From contig WIUZ02000022.1 in NCBI GenBank assembly GCA_015956445.1, positions 1-64,000 on the forward strand: 64,000 nucleotides of DNA. The letters are read 5' to 3'. The translations under genes and the position numbers were made by a program. Under the pieces are notes generated by a model that saw only the letters and a program-made list of their open reading frames with translations, ran no database searches and was not told the origin of the DNA. This DNA comes from Thelephora terrestris (lineage: Eukaryota > Basidiomycota > Agaricomycetes > Thelephorales > Thelephoraceae). Shown one piece after another: positions 1 to 10,800 of the stretch; the first letter of the stretch is position 1; the number at the start of each line of letters is the position of its first letter.

Positions 1-817
1 GGTATCATACCACCTACCGACAACAAGGGATGCGTAGAGTTCCTTCGATCTCTAGCCAATCACAGAAGCTCAGAGACGGTGCTCACCTGACCCTTGGGTG
101 TGGTCTAGATTCAGGTACGAACTTTCATGACCCATGCCCCTTTTTCTTTTAGGACTAGTGTTATCTTTACTCCTATGTTTCATGCGGACATTCCTTATCT
201 CTTATGCAATCCTTCGCACGCTAGTAAGGCCCTTTGTCTTTCATTCTCCCACGCGTCATATTTGTTCGCTTCCCTTACTTAGCGTTCTCACACTCCTTAT
301 CTCCCTTTGTTCTGGACTTGATAAGGGTATATTAGGGTATTGACGTCATGGCCACTCCTTTAGTATAAGTAGCAACTGTGGCTGTATCGTAGTACCTTAG
401 TTTTGTTACCTCAGGAAATCCTCTGCCCTTCTCAGCCCAGTTGCAGTTAAGGCCAAGTCAGAGTTTCTTGTTTGATCCAAGACATCCCTCATCTGCTCTC
501 CCTCCCGCTCTGCGCGTCAACTGCGCCTCGTAACTATAGACTCCCAGCAGTCATATTAGAATACCTCGAGCGTCCAGTCGATCAACTGGTGGAGTCATCA
601 ATCCTGTTGTAGAGATAAACCCTTGCTTGTTAAACCGAACGAAGTACGGTTTAGGTTGGGTTTCTCTTTAGGATCTCGACCTGACTTGTAGTGACCTCGG
701 ACAACCTACCGGAAGAATAGAGACGTGATCGTTCTCTCACAAACTAGTCGGACTAGTGAGTACTCTGCGGAGTCGGCTCAGTGCACTGGTAGTTGTTGGG
801 GTAGAGTGGCCCTGACA
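1..817 (+). mobile_element. Right end of a gene-carrying LTR-like element (partial at window edge)
   Basis: This stretch is nearly identical to 14913-15728, the right part of the nested element at 12402-15728; differences are scattered single bases and a few indels. It contains the same TATA box (about 364-369) and ends with the same CTGACA terminus at 817. The left part, including any antisense gene, lies outside the window. It abuts a KDZ transposase reading frame that has lost its 5' end exactly here, so the element inserted into that gene. The target duplication cannot be checked because the left end is missing. Confidence 0.75.
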
Positions 818-818
818 A

Positions 819-2274
819 TTGGAGTCACTTTTTGACTGTGACCACAATGTAATCACAATGTGCCCGGTGGGTATTCGGGCCCTTGCCCCCAGTGAGTGGG
901 ATGATGACAAATATCAAAACCTGGCCTCAATGCTTTTCAACAATTACAGACAGGCGCTATCGATCATTGATGTTGAGGGCCCTGCTGTTGAGGAGACCGC
1001 ACACGCATTAGGAATCAGCTTATCCGATCTTGAAACTTGGCACCATCAACAAGCTGAGTTCTTCGAAACGATCGGCAAAGAATCACCCTGGGACATCCAT
1101 GCCGTCACATACGTCGAACTCCTCCAAGACCTCGACTCTGCCACGTAAGTGTATTTCCATTTCAATGCGCAGCTCCATCTAACAATACATATCTGTAGAT
1201 CTCGGGCCGAAACTTCGTTGGCGAAGTTCCTCAATGCTGTCCCGTACGACTATCAATTCAACCTCCCTTCCGGTAATGCCCCTACCCCCACCACCTACAG
1301 CTCTGAGTTATCAAGGACTCGTCGCCTCGAATCCGAACGACGGTATGCTCAAGAGCGCCAAGACCGGCTCCTCCGTCAGGCATTGGAACTTGAAGTCCAG
1401 ATGGGGATAGCCAAAAGATGGACACCAGATACACCAGAGTATGTGGAGACCGCATGCTACATTCATGAACGGCGATATCATCAGGCTCTCAATCACCTGC
1501 AACGTCTTGTTGTACAGAGGCTCTTTGAGCTTCACAGGCTCAATCTTAGTGGTATAGGTAAGTGTGAATCCAATCTAAAAGGTTTCATTGTCTGATCGTT
1601 TCCTAGGTTACAAGGCTCGTACACATCTCGCCAAGTCACTCCAAACACGGTGCAAGACCATCCGCAGTGCCACTGAGGCATACAACCGCGCCGCACGTGC
1701 TCTCGATCCTCCACGACCTCCACTTGATTGGTCCCAAGTCTCCCACTATAGTTTCCTTGATGAATTCAATCTGCTACGCAATACTCGGCACGACATAACC
1801 AACGCCCCCTGGGCAAATCCAGTGGTTTGTGAGGCCATCAAAAAGTTTCTCCGTGTCCGCCGTGCCCGTGAAGAAATCGATTGGTGTAACGTTGAAGTTC
1901 GCCGCCTGTATACTTTGATCTACGATGAAGACCGCAAGTTCGATGACGTCCTCAAGGGATTAATCGACAGAAACGACTCCATCCTCGGTGCAACAAGGGA
2001 TTATTGTGTGTGTCGTTGTTGCGTGAACGCCTTCCTCCTGGAGCGGATCAGGTGTACATTTGGACTTGATGGTTTCACTGGCAGCAGAACACTCGGCTCT
2101 AGAAAGGGGACTCACCCATCGTGCGTGGACGTCGGAAAACTTGCAGGTTATGGTTACGTGATTGGGGATGATGATGACGACGTTGATGGCCTGAAGGATG
2201 TTGGAGGTGAAGAGATTGACGAAGCAGATACTGACCAGCTCGACGGACTTATAACTTTTGTTTCAAGCTTGTGA
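819..2274 (+). pseudogene. KDZ-type transposase, C-terminal fragment
   Basis: A 5'-truncated gene of three exons: 819-1144, 1199-1557 and 1607-2274. The two introns are 54 and 49 nt with GTAAGT donors and YAG acceptors, and joining them gives one frame of 450 residues. There is no ATG at the start; the frame begins at the junction with the LTR-like element. From family knowledge, the C-terminal half of Agaricomycete KDZ (Kyakuja-Dileera-Zisupton) transposases carries similar blocks, for example the MLFNNYRQAL and LDWSQVSHYSFLDEFNLL stretches, followed by an acidic tail. The catalytic core and the N-terminal cysteine cluster would lie upstream and are absent. The spliced frame has no internal stop, so the break is recent or the remnant is young. 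Family assignment is by recall of motifs, not by search. Confidence 0.7.
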
Positions 2275-2310
2275 CCAGCTCCCTTTTAATGTCATTAAAC
2301 TACACATGTA

Positions 2311-2315
2311 CACGA
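2311..2315. repeat. Target-site duplication CACGA, left copy (Copia)
   Basis: CACGA directly precedes the 5' LTR and recurs at 8392-8396 directly after the 3' LTR. Five base pairs is the usual copia target duplication. Confidence 0.95.
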
Positions 2316-2668
2316 TGTTGAACCGAAGGTCTGTGCCCGGCAACGGGTCAACCGGCTCCACCGCTTCAAGCGAGAGCCGATGCCGGAGAGTGCTGAATAA
2401 GCGACCCAAAGAGACGGTGTCACATCAGTGACCCGATCGATCGGTATGACGCGCGCGTGCCTTAAGCCGCCGCACAGACCATGCATCAGTCACACTGTAT
2501 AGATGTGACGTTAATAGAGTAGATAGTATATATACCCCTCATGTGTCCATAGATCAATCAATCGCTTCTCTCTCTCTCTGCCCCACTAGCAACTATAAAC
2601 CTCTCCCCTTCAGGTAAGGATTAGAGTATCCATGTAGTAGTATAGTATTATACTCTACCTGCTCAACA
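2316..2668 (+). repeat. 5' LTR of the Copia element
   Basis: Starts TGTTGAACC and ends CTCAACA, with TGTTGA/TCAACA inverted termini. A TATATATA promoter box is at 2527-2534, followed by a CT-rich run that would lie just downstream of transcription start. Confidence 0.95.
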
Positions 2669-2684
2669 GGTTATGAGCCCGGGC
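2669..2684 (+). other. Primer-binding site matching the initiator tRNA-Met anticodon arm
   Basis: The bases directly after the 5' LTR read GGTTATGAGCCCGGGC. The first twelve are the reverse complement of GGGCTCATAACC, the anticodon stem-loop (CAU anticodon) of eukaryotic initiator tRNA-Met, and not of its 3' acceptor end. This is the half-tRNA priming arrangement known for Drosophila copia and yeast Ty5. Confidence 0.8.
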
Positions 2685-3073
2685 TATGCCCTGTGTTCCA
2701 AGCTGCACCTCTGTGGCTGTGCTGTGAACAGGCTCTAATCTTACCTTAGTGCGCCTTAATGGCTGCCACTGCGCTATCCACTGCGTAGGAAGGGGACTTA
2801 GAACAAAAAGTCAAAACCCCAAGAGGGGATGAAACAGTGACTAGCCAAAGCTGAGCGCAACACACATTCGTAGACCCCACAGGGGAGGGTAGTCGATTAA
2901 CATCTGCCGACGGTGTGGAATGAGGCAATATGCGATAAAGCTTCTCACCAAAGTAATCCCTGAAAGGAAAGACTGCTTCTTCCCTCTTCACTTGCTTCTG
3001 GCATAAAAGAAAAAGCGTACGATAACTGATGAAACTTGTTATTGGTTGTAGGACTTCCACCTCCCAAAAACAA

Positions 3074-5710
3074 ATGTCTTCTCAACTCACTTCCCTCGTC
3101 CCTGTCCTCTCCAGCCCAAACTACCAACAGTGGGCCGGACCAATGCGCTCATACCTGATGTCGCAAGGACAATGGAGGACGATCCAGAAAAAGGAACCTA
3201 CCCTCGAGGTATGGCCAAAAACTGAAGCCACCTATGACGCCGAGAACAATCTATTGACTCAGGCACAGGAAGGCACTGATAACCAAGACGAAGTAGACGC
3301 ATGGGCTGAGGCAAATGGCAAAGCCCTCGGCAACATCTTCCTGCGCCTTGTCCCGGATATCCAGTACAAGTACCGAGCTGAAACCAGCGCTGCCGCCCTT
3401 CTCAAAGCAATCGAGAAGGAGTATGGAAAGCCAGGAATCATCGGAATCTACCTGGAGTTCAAACATGCGATGGAGGTCAGGATCCTTGAGGGACAAGACC
3501 CCACGCCCGCCTTAGACAAGTTTGCTTCCCACATCGGCCGACTTGAGAGCAACGGGGAAGACGCCGTCATTCCCCCTTTCATCAAAGCAATGATGCTCAT
3601 GTCAAAGCTTCCTCCGTCATACAATAACATCCCACAGGCCATATGCCAGACGGAGGATCTCACCAAGCTTGATGTGGACGGTCTTCGGCGGTCGATCCTC
3701 CTCGCATGGGAGCAAACATCCAATGGCAAAGGTAGACAGCAGGCACAAAGGCTGTCCAACGTACAGCGCACTCCTGGAAATCCCAACTTCCAACAGCAGC
3801 AGCAGCACGGCGGGGATCAGTCCCAGGGCCAGGGTGGACGCGGGCGTAACCGCCGAGGAAACAGAGGTGGCCGAGGAAGGTTCCAACAGCAGGCACAACA
3901 GTCTGAGGAACCCCCCATACCCTCTCCCGTCCCCCCTCAACCTCCAGTTGCGTCTGGCTCCGGTATGTCAGTCACCGACTACGGCTTCACCTCTATGGCA
4001 GCCTTTCCCATATGCTCCCTCCCGGTCCATCGTGAAGGTGCAGGGACCCCTTCCTTCTATCCCTCCGTTCAGAAGGCAAGAGATCTCTCAGCACGACTAG
4101 GCGTCACGCCCACGATTGAGACCCTCAAACGACTGGAGTGCTCCTGCGAGCAGACGGTCGATCCTCGACCTCGCAAGAAGGCGCGTACCCCACCAAGCGA
4201 GGATGAAGTGAGCCTGGGATGGTCAGGTGATGAGATGGTTGTTGGGTCCCCCGTGTCGGTTGCCGGTCCGTCTGGCGGAAGGTATGAAACAAGTGTTCAG
4301 GTGTTGAGTAACGATACTAACGACTCCACAGCAGCTGAAGATAAACATAATTCTTCAGTAGTAGCTTCCGAATACACTTGTTTGACCTTGTCCACCCTGA
4401 GTGAAACTGAAGCCGTATGGATGCTCGACTCTGGTGCATCCCGGCACTTTACCTTCGATATGAATGATTTTGTTGAATACGAGGCAATCGAGCCCATCCC
4501 TCTGAGGACTGGAACTACTTTCACAACAATCATCGGTAAAGGAACAGTGATCCTCTACATAGACGAAAAGGCTGTTAGACTAAACCCCGTCTATTTTGTT
4601 CCTGAAATATCCCATAGGCTATTATCTCTTGGCCAGTTCCTCAAAAGCGGACTCTTCTCGAGGGGGAGTGCTCGTGAAATCTCACTCTACAAAGAAGAAA
4701 CCGAGTTTCTTACCTTCCACCCTCGAACCGAGGATGATAGCATTTACATCATCAGAACTCTCCTCGGGGCGCAACTTACTGCTGCCGAAATTGAGACCAT
4801 TTATAGTGCTGATTTTGAAATCATGCACCGCCGACTGGCTCACCCCTCAAAAGAAGTGATCCAAAAGGCTGGGAAACATGTCAAGGATTTTCCTCATGTC
4901 GAAATCCCAAAAGAGCACCTCTGCACTGGATGTGCGCAAGGAAAGATGACAAATAAGGCCTTTCCCCCATCCAACACCAGAGCAAGCGCCCCTTTCGAGC
5001 TGATCCATTCGGATCTAAAAACCTTCCCCATTGAATCCTATCGCAAGTACAAGTACTCAATCGTCTTCTATGACGACTATACCTCACACGCCTGGACCAT
5101 GAATTTGCGCACTAAGGACGCTGCACTTATGGCTACCAGACACTTCCTGGCTATGGTTGAAACCAAGTACCAGAAGAGAGTACGTCGATGGATGACCGAT
5201 GCCGGGGGGGAGTACACGTCCCTAACATTTACGACAATGCTCAAGGAAAAAGGGATTGAGATCCTCCAATCTATTCCACATGCACACCAACAAAACGGTT
5301 GCGCGGAAAGGATCATTCGAACATTGATGGATAAGGCAGAATCCATGAGATTACAGGCTTGCCTCCCTCAGTCTTGGTGGGAATTCGCCCTTGACCACGC
5401 AACTCACGTTTACAATCGAACACCGAACCGTCGCCTAAATTGGCAGACTCCATTCCAACTATTGAATGGAAGTAAGCCTTCAATTGATCACCTTCGGGTC
5501 TTTGGCTGCAGAGCCTACGTCTTCATCCCGGAAGAAGTACGGATAAACAAACTCGCGCCCCGATCAGAATTGATGACCTACCTGGGTACTCACCCGGGAG
5601 GAAAAGGATGGATCTTTATGTGCGGACCTAACAACATCATTTTCTCCGCTGCTCAGGCCACCTTCGATGAGTTGCACTTTCCAAAGTGCCCAACTGCCAG
5701 TGTGCGGTGA
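3074..5710 (+). pseudogene. Copia gag-protease-integrase, first part of a broken polyprotein
   Basis: Open from an ATG at 3074 (an ATG 15 codons upstream is in frame, but the later one has the better CAAA context) to a TGA at 5708-5710. Order: a UBN2/gag-like domain; a Gln, Arg and Gly-rich stretch (about 3790-3900) where many copia Gags have a CCHC zinc knuckle, which is not seen here; aspartic protease with DSGAS at 4427; the integrase zinc-binding HHCC module (HRRLAH ... CTGC, about 4827-4940); and the integrase catalytic core with HSDLK, TDAGGEY and the downstream Glu in the NGCAERIIRTL context. The TGA interrupts the linker between integrase and reverse transcriptase. The frame stays protein-like past the stop, so it is a disabling mutation and not the natural end. 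Confidence 0.9.
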
Positions 5711-5856
5711 AACACACGACTGCAATCTACTGCGCCACCCCTACCCAGTCATCACTGTCACAAGGACGGTGACTGCCAGTGTCCCCTTCCAGGAGGACAA
5801 GAGGAAGATGACGCAGCACCCTCAGCACGTCCCAAACCTACCCCCAAGCCTTCTCA

Positions 5857-7962
5857 AAAGGCAAGGAACGTGCTATTGAGCCAGCACCACGGCCGCAGAC
5901 GCTGGTGCAATCTAGAGCGCCCAGTTCGGGGCCGCCGAGATCGCCTACACCCAGCTCTAGCTCTGATTCCAGCCCTGAGGATGCACCACCCGCCCCGCCA
6001 ACGATTATGCCTCCGTCACCTGTTAAGACTCGGAGGCCCCAGCGTGAGCGGAAAGTACCGGCCAAGCCCGGCAATGTTTACGGTAGTAAGCATCCGGTAG
6101 AGATAATTAAGTCTACCCGGCGTATGAAGGATTGGAAGAAGGTTGTTGGAGATTTTTCCGTAGCACCTAGGCGCGGGCGAAGTTCAGGAGCAGTTCCCAG
6201 ACCTAGCGCGCAGCCACTTCCTGAGAGAGAATCCTTCGCTGAGGAAGAGACTGAAGCGGCGTCAGAATCCGAAAATGAGGTTGAGAAATCCATTGAACCA
6301 TCCGGATTCACCACCCCTGAGGAAGACACTGACGCCCTTCTAGCTAGGCTATGCCGGGAAGGGGGAGTAGAACTCCAAAACCTCTTAATTTCGAAAGCCG
6401 TCTCACCAACCGCCAACGAAAAAACTCCAAAAGAATGGAAATACCGAGACATCGCCACACTACCACAGGCAGAGCTCGAGGAATGGAGGACAGCCTGCAA
6501 CGAAGAGTTGGAAGCTCTTCGCAGGCGCAAAGTATACAACCTGGTAGATCGCCCTCGAGGCCGCAAGGTTATCAAAAACCGCTGGGTATTTGACCAGAAA
6601 CCAGATGGTCGCAAGAAAGCCCGCTTAGTAGCAAAAGGCTTCTCACAGGTTGAGGGAATGGACTACGATGCCGTGTTCTCCCCCGTTGTCCAATTCGAGA
6701 CAGTGCGCCTAATATTTGCAATGGCTGCCCTCGGAGGATGGGCCCTCAAAGGACTTGATGTTCGAAACACGTACCTATACAGCGAACTCGACGAGGAAAT
6801 ATACATGGAACAACCAGAGGGATTCGTAGCTCCAGGAAAAGAGACTTATGTTCTCCGCTTAAAGCGTGCCCTCTATGGACTGAAACAAGCTGGACTCGCA
6901 TGGTGGCGAGCCCTGAAACGGTCCATGGAAAAGCTCAGATTCAAATCCTTGAGCTCAGATGCTGGAATCTTCATCTACCAGGATAAAGATGGAAGATTCG
7001 TAATTGCGTTAATCTACGTAGACGATGCCATCTTTACCGGACCCCACACAGCGCTTACGGAGCAGCTCAAGGGGGAGTTTATGAAGATATGGGAAACCAG
7101 GGACTTAGGGGACCTAACCGATTTCCTCCGCATGAGGATCACCCGACATGGCAGCAAAATCTCCATAGATCAATGCGCCTACCTTCAAACGGTCCTTGAG
7201 CGATGTGGGATGCAAAATGCTAAAGTCGCAGCAACCCCTCTCCCGGCCGGGTATGTGCCGACTCCGTCGACAGAGGTAGCATGCCCGGAAAGACGAAGCA
7301 GGTTCCAAACCATAATTGGTTCCTTACTATACCTCATGCTGGGTACCCGACCAGATATCACCTTTGCGGTTACCAAACTTGCGCAATATGCTGCAAACCC
7401 ATCAAAAGAGCACGTTGAGAGAGCACTGTATATCTGCCGCTATTTAATCGGGACTTCCAAATATCGATTAACCTACGACGGAGATTCACGGGAAGGTATC
7501 TCAGCCTGTACCGACTCAGACTGGGCTTCAGACCCCACTCAGAGACGATCCCAAAGTGGATACTTTGTCCGAATGGCAAAAGGACTCATCTCATGGACTT
7601 CAAGAGCGCAGAAAACCATTGCGCTGTCGTCCACTGAGGCTGAATACATGGCGCTCTCCAATTGTAGCCGCCAAGTAGTCTGGATGCATACCCTTCTGGG
7701 GGAGCTCGGCTATGACCTTAAAGCCATCCCAATCTGCGGAGATAACCAAGGCTCGATCTTTATCGCCTCAAACCTGGTTACTGAAAAGAGGTCGAAACAC
7801 GTCAACATCCGCTATCATTACATTCGTGAGGTCATCAATGATGGACGCGTGGTAGTGTATTTCATTCCCGGAGATGATAATCCCGTGGATCTCCTGACGA
7901 AGAACCTTGGAGTCATCAAACTCAGAAAATTTAGAGATGCCTTAGGCCTTGAATTCTTCTGA
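5857..7962 (+). pseudogene. Copia reverse transcriptase-RNase H, second part of the broken polyprotein
   Basis: Continues the polyprotein in a different frame. The switch falls near an AAAA run at about 5856-5860 inside a Pro/Ser-rich linker. From about 6430 the RVT_2 domain is complete: the NRWVFDQKPDG block, the ARLVAKGFSQ block, the first catalytic Asp in LKGLDV, and YVDD at 7015-7026. RNase H follows with CTDSDWA, STEAEYMA and a later Asp (CGDNQGS), ending at TGA 7960-7962. Apart from the stop and frame change upstream, the catalytic residues are intact. Confidence 0.9.
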
Positions 7963-8029
7963 GCACATACCTCCAACTTACTGCAGTCCAGTTCCCACCA
8001 ATGAAGTTATACAGGGAGCTGTACTTAGT

Positions 8030-8038
8030 AAGGGGGAG
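8030..8038 (+). other. Polypurine tract of the Copia element
   Basis: AAGGGGGAG sits immediately 5' of the 3' LTR, the expected start point for plus-strand DNA synthesis. Confidence 0.9.
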
Positions 8039-8391
8039 TGTTGAACCGAAGGTCTGTGCCCGGCAACGGGTCAACCGGCTCCACCGCTTCAAGCGAGAGC
8101 CGATGCCGGAGAGCGCTGAATAAGTGACCCAAAGAGACGGTGTCACATCAGTGACCCGATCGATCGGTATGACGCGCGCGTGCCTTAAGCCGCCGCACAG
8201 ACCATGCATCAGTCACACTGTATAGATGTGACGTTAATAGAGTAGATAGTATATATACCCCTCATGTGTCCATAGATCAATCAATCGCTTCTCTCTCTCT
8301 CTCCCCCACTAGCAACTATAAACCTCTCCCCTTCAGGTAAGGATTAGAGTATCCATGTAGTAGTATAGTATTATACTCTACCTGCTCAACA
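8039..8391 (+). repeat. 3' LTR of the Copia element
   Basis: 353 bp, matching the 5' LTR at all but three positions, followed by the CACGA duplication at 8392-8396. Confidence 0.95.
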
Positions 8392-8396
8392 CACGA
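8392..8396. repeat. Target-site duplication CACGA, right copy (Copia)
   Basis: Matches 2311-2315 on the other side of the element. Confidence 0.95.
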
Positions 8397-10650
8397 TTCA
8401 TTGCTCACACATCAGCGCTGGGACTCCACCCGCGTTGTCACTGTGATCATGGGAACTTGATGGCATTCCGAGATTTCGCATGATCCTGTTTACCTGATCG
8501 CAGCCATCCTTGGTTTGCCTCTCGCGATTGTCCACACCCCACGTTTAACGCGTGAGTAATCACTTATTACTTCCAGGTCTCGATTCTCACGACCCAAACA
8601 AAAGGAATCAAGCCCACTCTGGGCTCATTCCGTCCGGTTTTCGCCCCCCACTCCAGGGCAGTCAAAATTGCAAAATTTGCGATTATGCCAGAACACGGAG
8701 AGCGGCTGCTCCGCCGTTTGGAGTGGTGATTCAGGTACTCATTCGCGAGGAAATCGCTGTACTCCCGCGCCACCGCGTCTAGATTTCCTGCCTCGGGAGA
8801 TGTGGACACATTTCCCACTCATCTTCCATTCCCACATCTCGTACGCTGTTTTCATCGCTCAGGATTTTTCTCACGCATTAAAGATATCAATTCCAGTGGA
8901 ATGACACCTTCTGCATGCTGCCTGTACCTTAGTAGAGGCCGGTGCACGCATCTCCATTCATGGGGTCTATATGTGCTCCTGGACTGTTCCCATCGTTTCT
9001 CCGTTGTGCAGGAGTCATTGGAGCTTATACAAGCCTTCATCACCTAGGGATTCCGCACATTTTTGCGCATGCAAAGTGAGTACCGTTCCCTGTATCACTA
9101 CCTTTCATCAAACCTCTCACCCTATTTTCCACCACCTCTGTTTAGTCTTTCGGCGTGTTTCGGCTCGATTCTGGGTGGTATATATGACTTATATACGCCC
9201 CAGAAACCGCTTGTATCTCGGCGCAACGATCGGTACATCATCTAGGATTTTGTGTTTTGTGTCCCCCTGAAAACACCCCGCAGGTTTTTGCTTGTTGCAT
9301 GACATTACACTTGACAATTTCTGTGTTGGAGCCTAGCTACATTTTATTTAGATGTAATTCATGTATTCTAGTACTGTGGGTATGCAAATAAAACAAGTTA
9401 GACTGTGGCATATGGGGAAAGGGATATGCCACGAAAAATGCGAGTTCTGGATGCTGACACTTTTATATATCTTACCACGCTGTAAAAACACCTGGGATTA
9501 CACCCCATGTGACCTCACTTTCAAATTGTAAAAAACCCGCTAGTGGTCCTCTCCCCCATTCCTGAAATGTCCACTTGTTCAAGTGCGGAACTGGACGCAA
9601 TGGCAGTCTGGGGGGTCAACATAAATACTTATTTTCCCATTCTAAAATTTGACACATATATTCTTTGCGTACATACAAATGCTTTCTAGCATTTACAGCC
9701 GAACCGGCTCAGTATTGCATTGTTGGCGACAGGCAAATCTGAGGCTGATCATGTTGGCGCCCACACAAGAATTCCGTGTGTGGCACTGATCGTGCGATCT
9801 CCAAGTGACCGACAATGCTCCCCAGGCTCACTGGTTACCTGGCACAACGTGCATGATTGGGTGGCCTGTAATTTTAGTAGGCTACTGTCATAGACTTAAC
9901 TACCATGTGTGTTATATTTTTAATAACAGATGGTGAGAATAATATAAGTTCTCCACAGTTCTCAAAGGCGTGTCTCGAGAATGGGGTAGGAGATCATCTG
10001 TCGCCCCAATGTTGTACCCCAGATTGTCTCGAATAAATTAATGCCAGCATACACGAATGACGTGTAATCTATTATGTACAATGAACTCCTACATAAAACA
10101 CAAGCTTTAACACGACGGAAATAAACTGGTGCATCAAGGGCAGGATGAAACAAAAATCAAATTAATAACAAATCACTAAGCTTCCGTACCTATCCCGATG
10201 GAGAAAGTGTTGAATTGGTGTATTGAATGGGTGGAATAACGTACCAACCTTGAGACTGAAAATGTGGAAAAAAAACATCGTCACCACCAGCACTCATTCT
10301 ACCTGACGTGCGTGGGATTTGTGGCGCAAACGTGTTGCAATGCACACCTTAGCACGGACTTGAGTCACAGACCTTGTGTTGTGAGCGGGATGAATGGCTC
10401 GCAAGCAGAGAAATTACCACCAGTGAACGATCCTTGGACTTGGTGACGAAAGGCTTTCTTGTGGACCCCTCTGCTCACCGGGGGAGTCTATTTTCCCAAA
10501 GAGGAACCTCTGATCAATCTTGTGGCGGGTTGGCAAGCCCTGGGACGTAAATTAAGCTTTGGGAAGAGTCACAAGAAATGAATTGTTTGGTATTTTAGGT
10601 ACATTATTGCGATGAAAAAAGGATCATTGTAGGCGTCCTCATGGGCATCC
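8397..10650. other. No convincing gene
   Basis: Only short, unsupported frames on both strands. The stretch past about 9300 is AT-richer than its surroundings. The left part is presumably the 3' flank of the KDZ fragment pushed away by the Copia insertion. No terminal repeats or RNA gene recognised. Confidence 0.6.
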
Positions 10651-10800
10651 TCACTGGCCGCCTGTACCCTCAACTAGAGGAATATTCTCTCTACCTGCCA
10701 TGGACTTCTTTGCTCGCTTCTCCTTCCGCCCTTTCCGTGGTACCTTGGCCATGCGCGTATTGAACAGTTCCAGCGTGACAACCTCAAACTCTCCCCGGTC

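Larger units (their letters stand above)
2316..8391 (+). mobile_element. Ty1/copia LTR retrotransposon, full length, non-functional
   Basis: A 6,076-bp element with 353-bp LTRs (2316-2668 and 8039-8391), TG...CA ends, a CACGA target duplication, a primer-binding site at 2669, a polypurine tract at 8030-8038, and a gag-protease-integrase-RT-RNase H order that identifies the copia superfamily. The LTRs differ at three positions (2391/8114, 2402/8125, 2580/8303), about 0.85 percent, so the insertion is young. It landed 37 bp past the stop codon of the KDZ fragment. The polyprotein is broken by a stop at 5708 and a frame change near 5857, so this copy is not autonomous. Confidence 0.97.
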
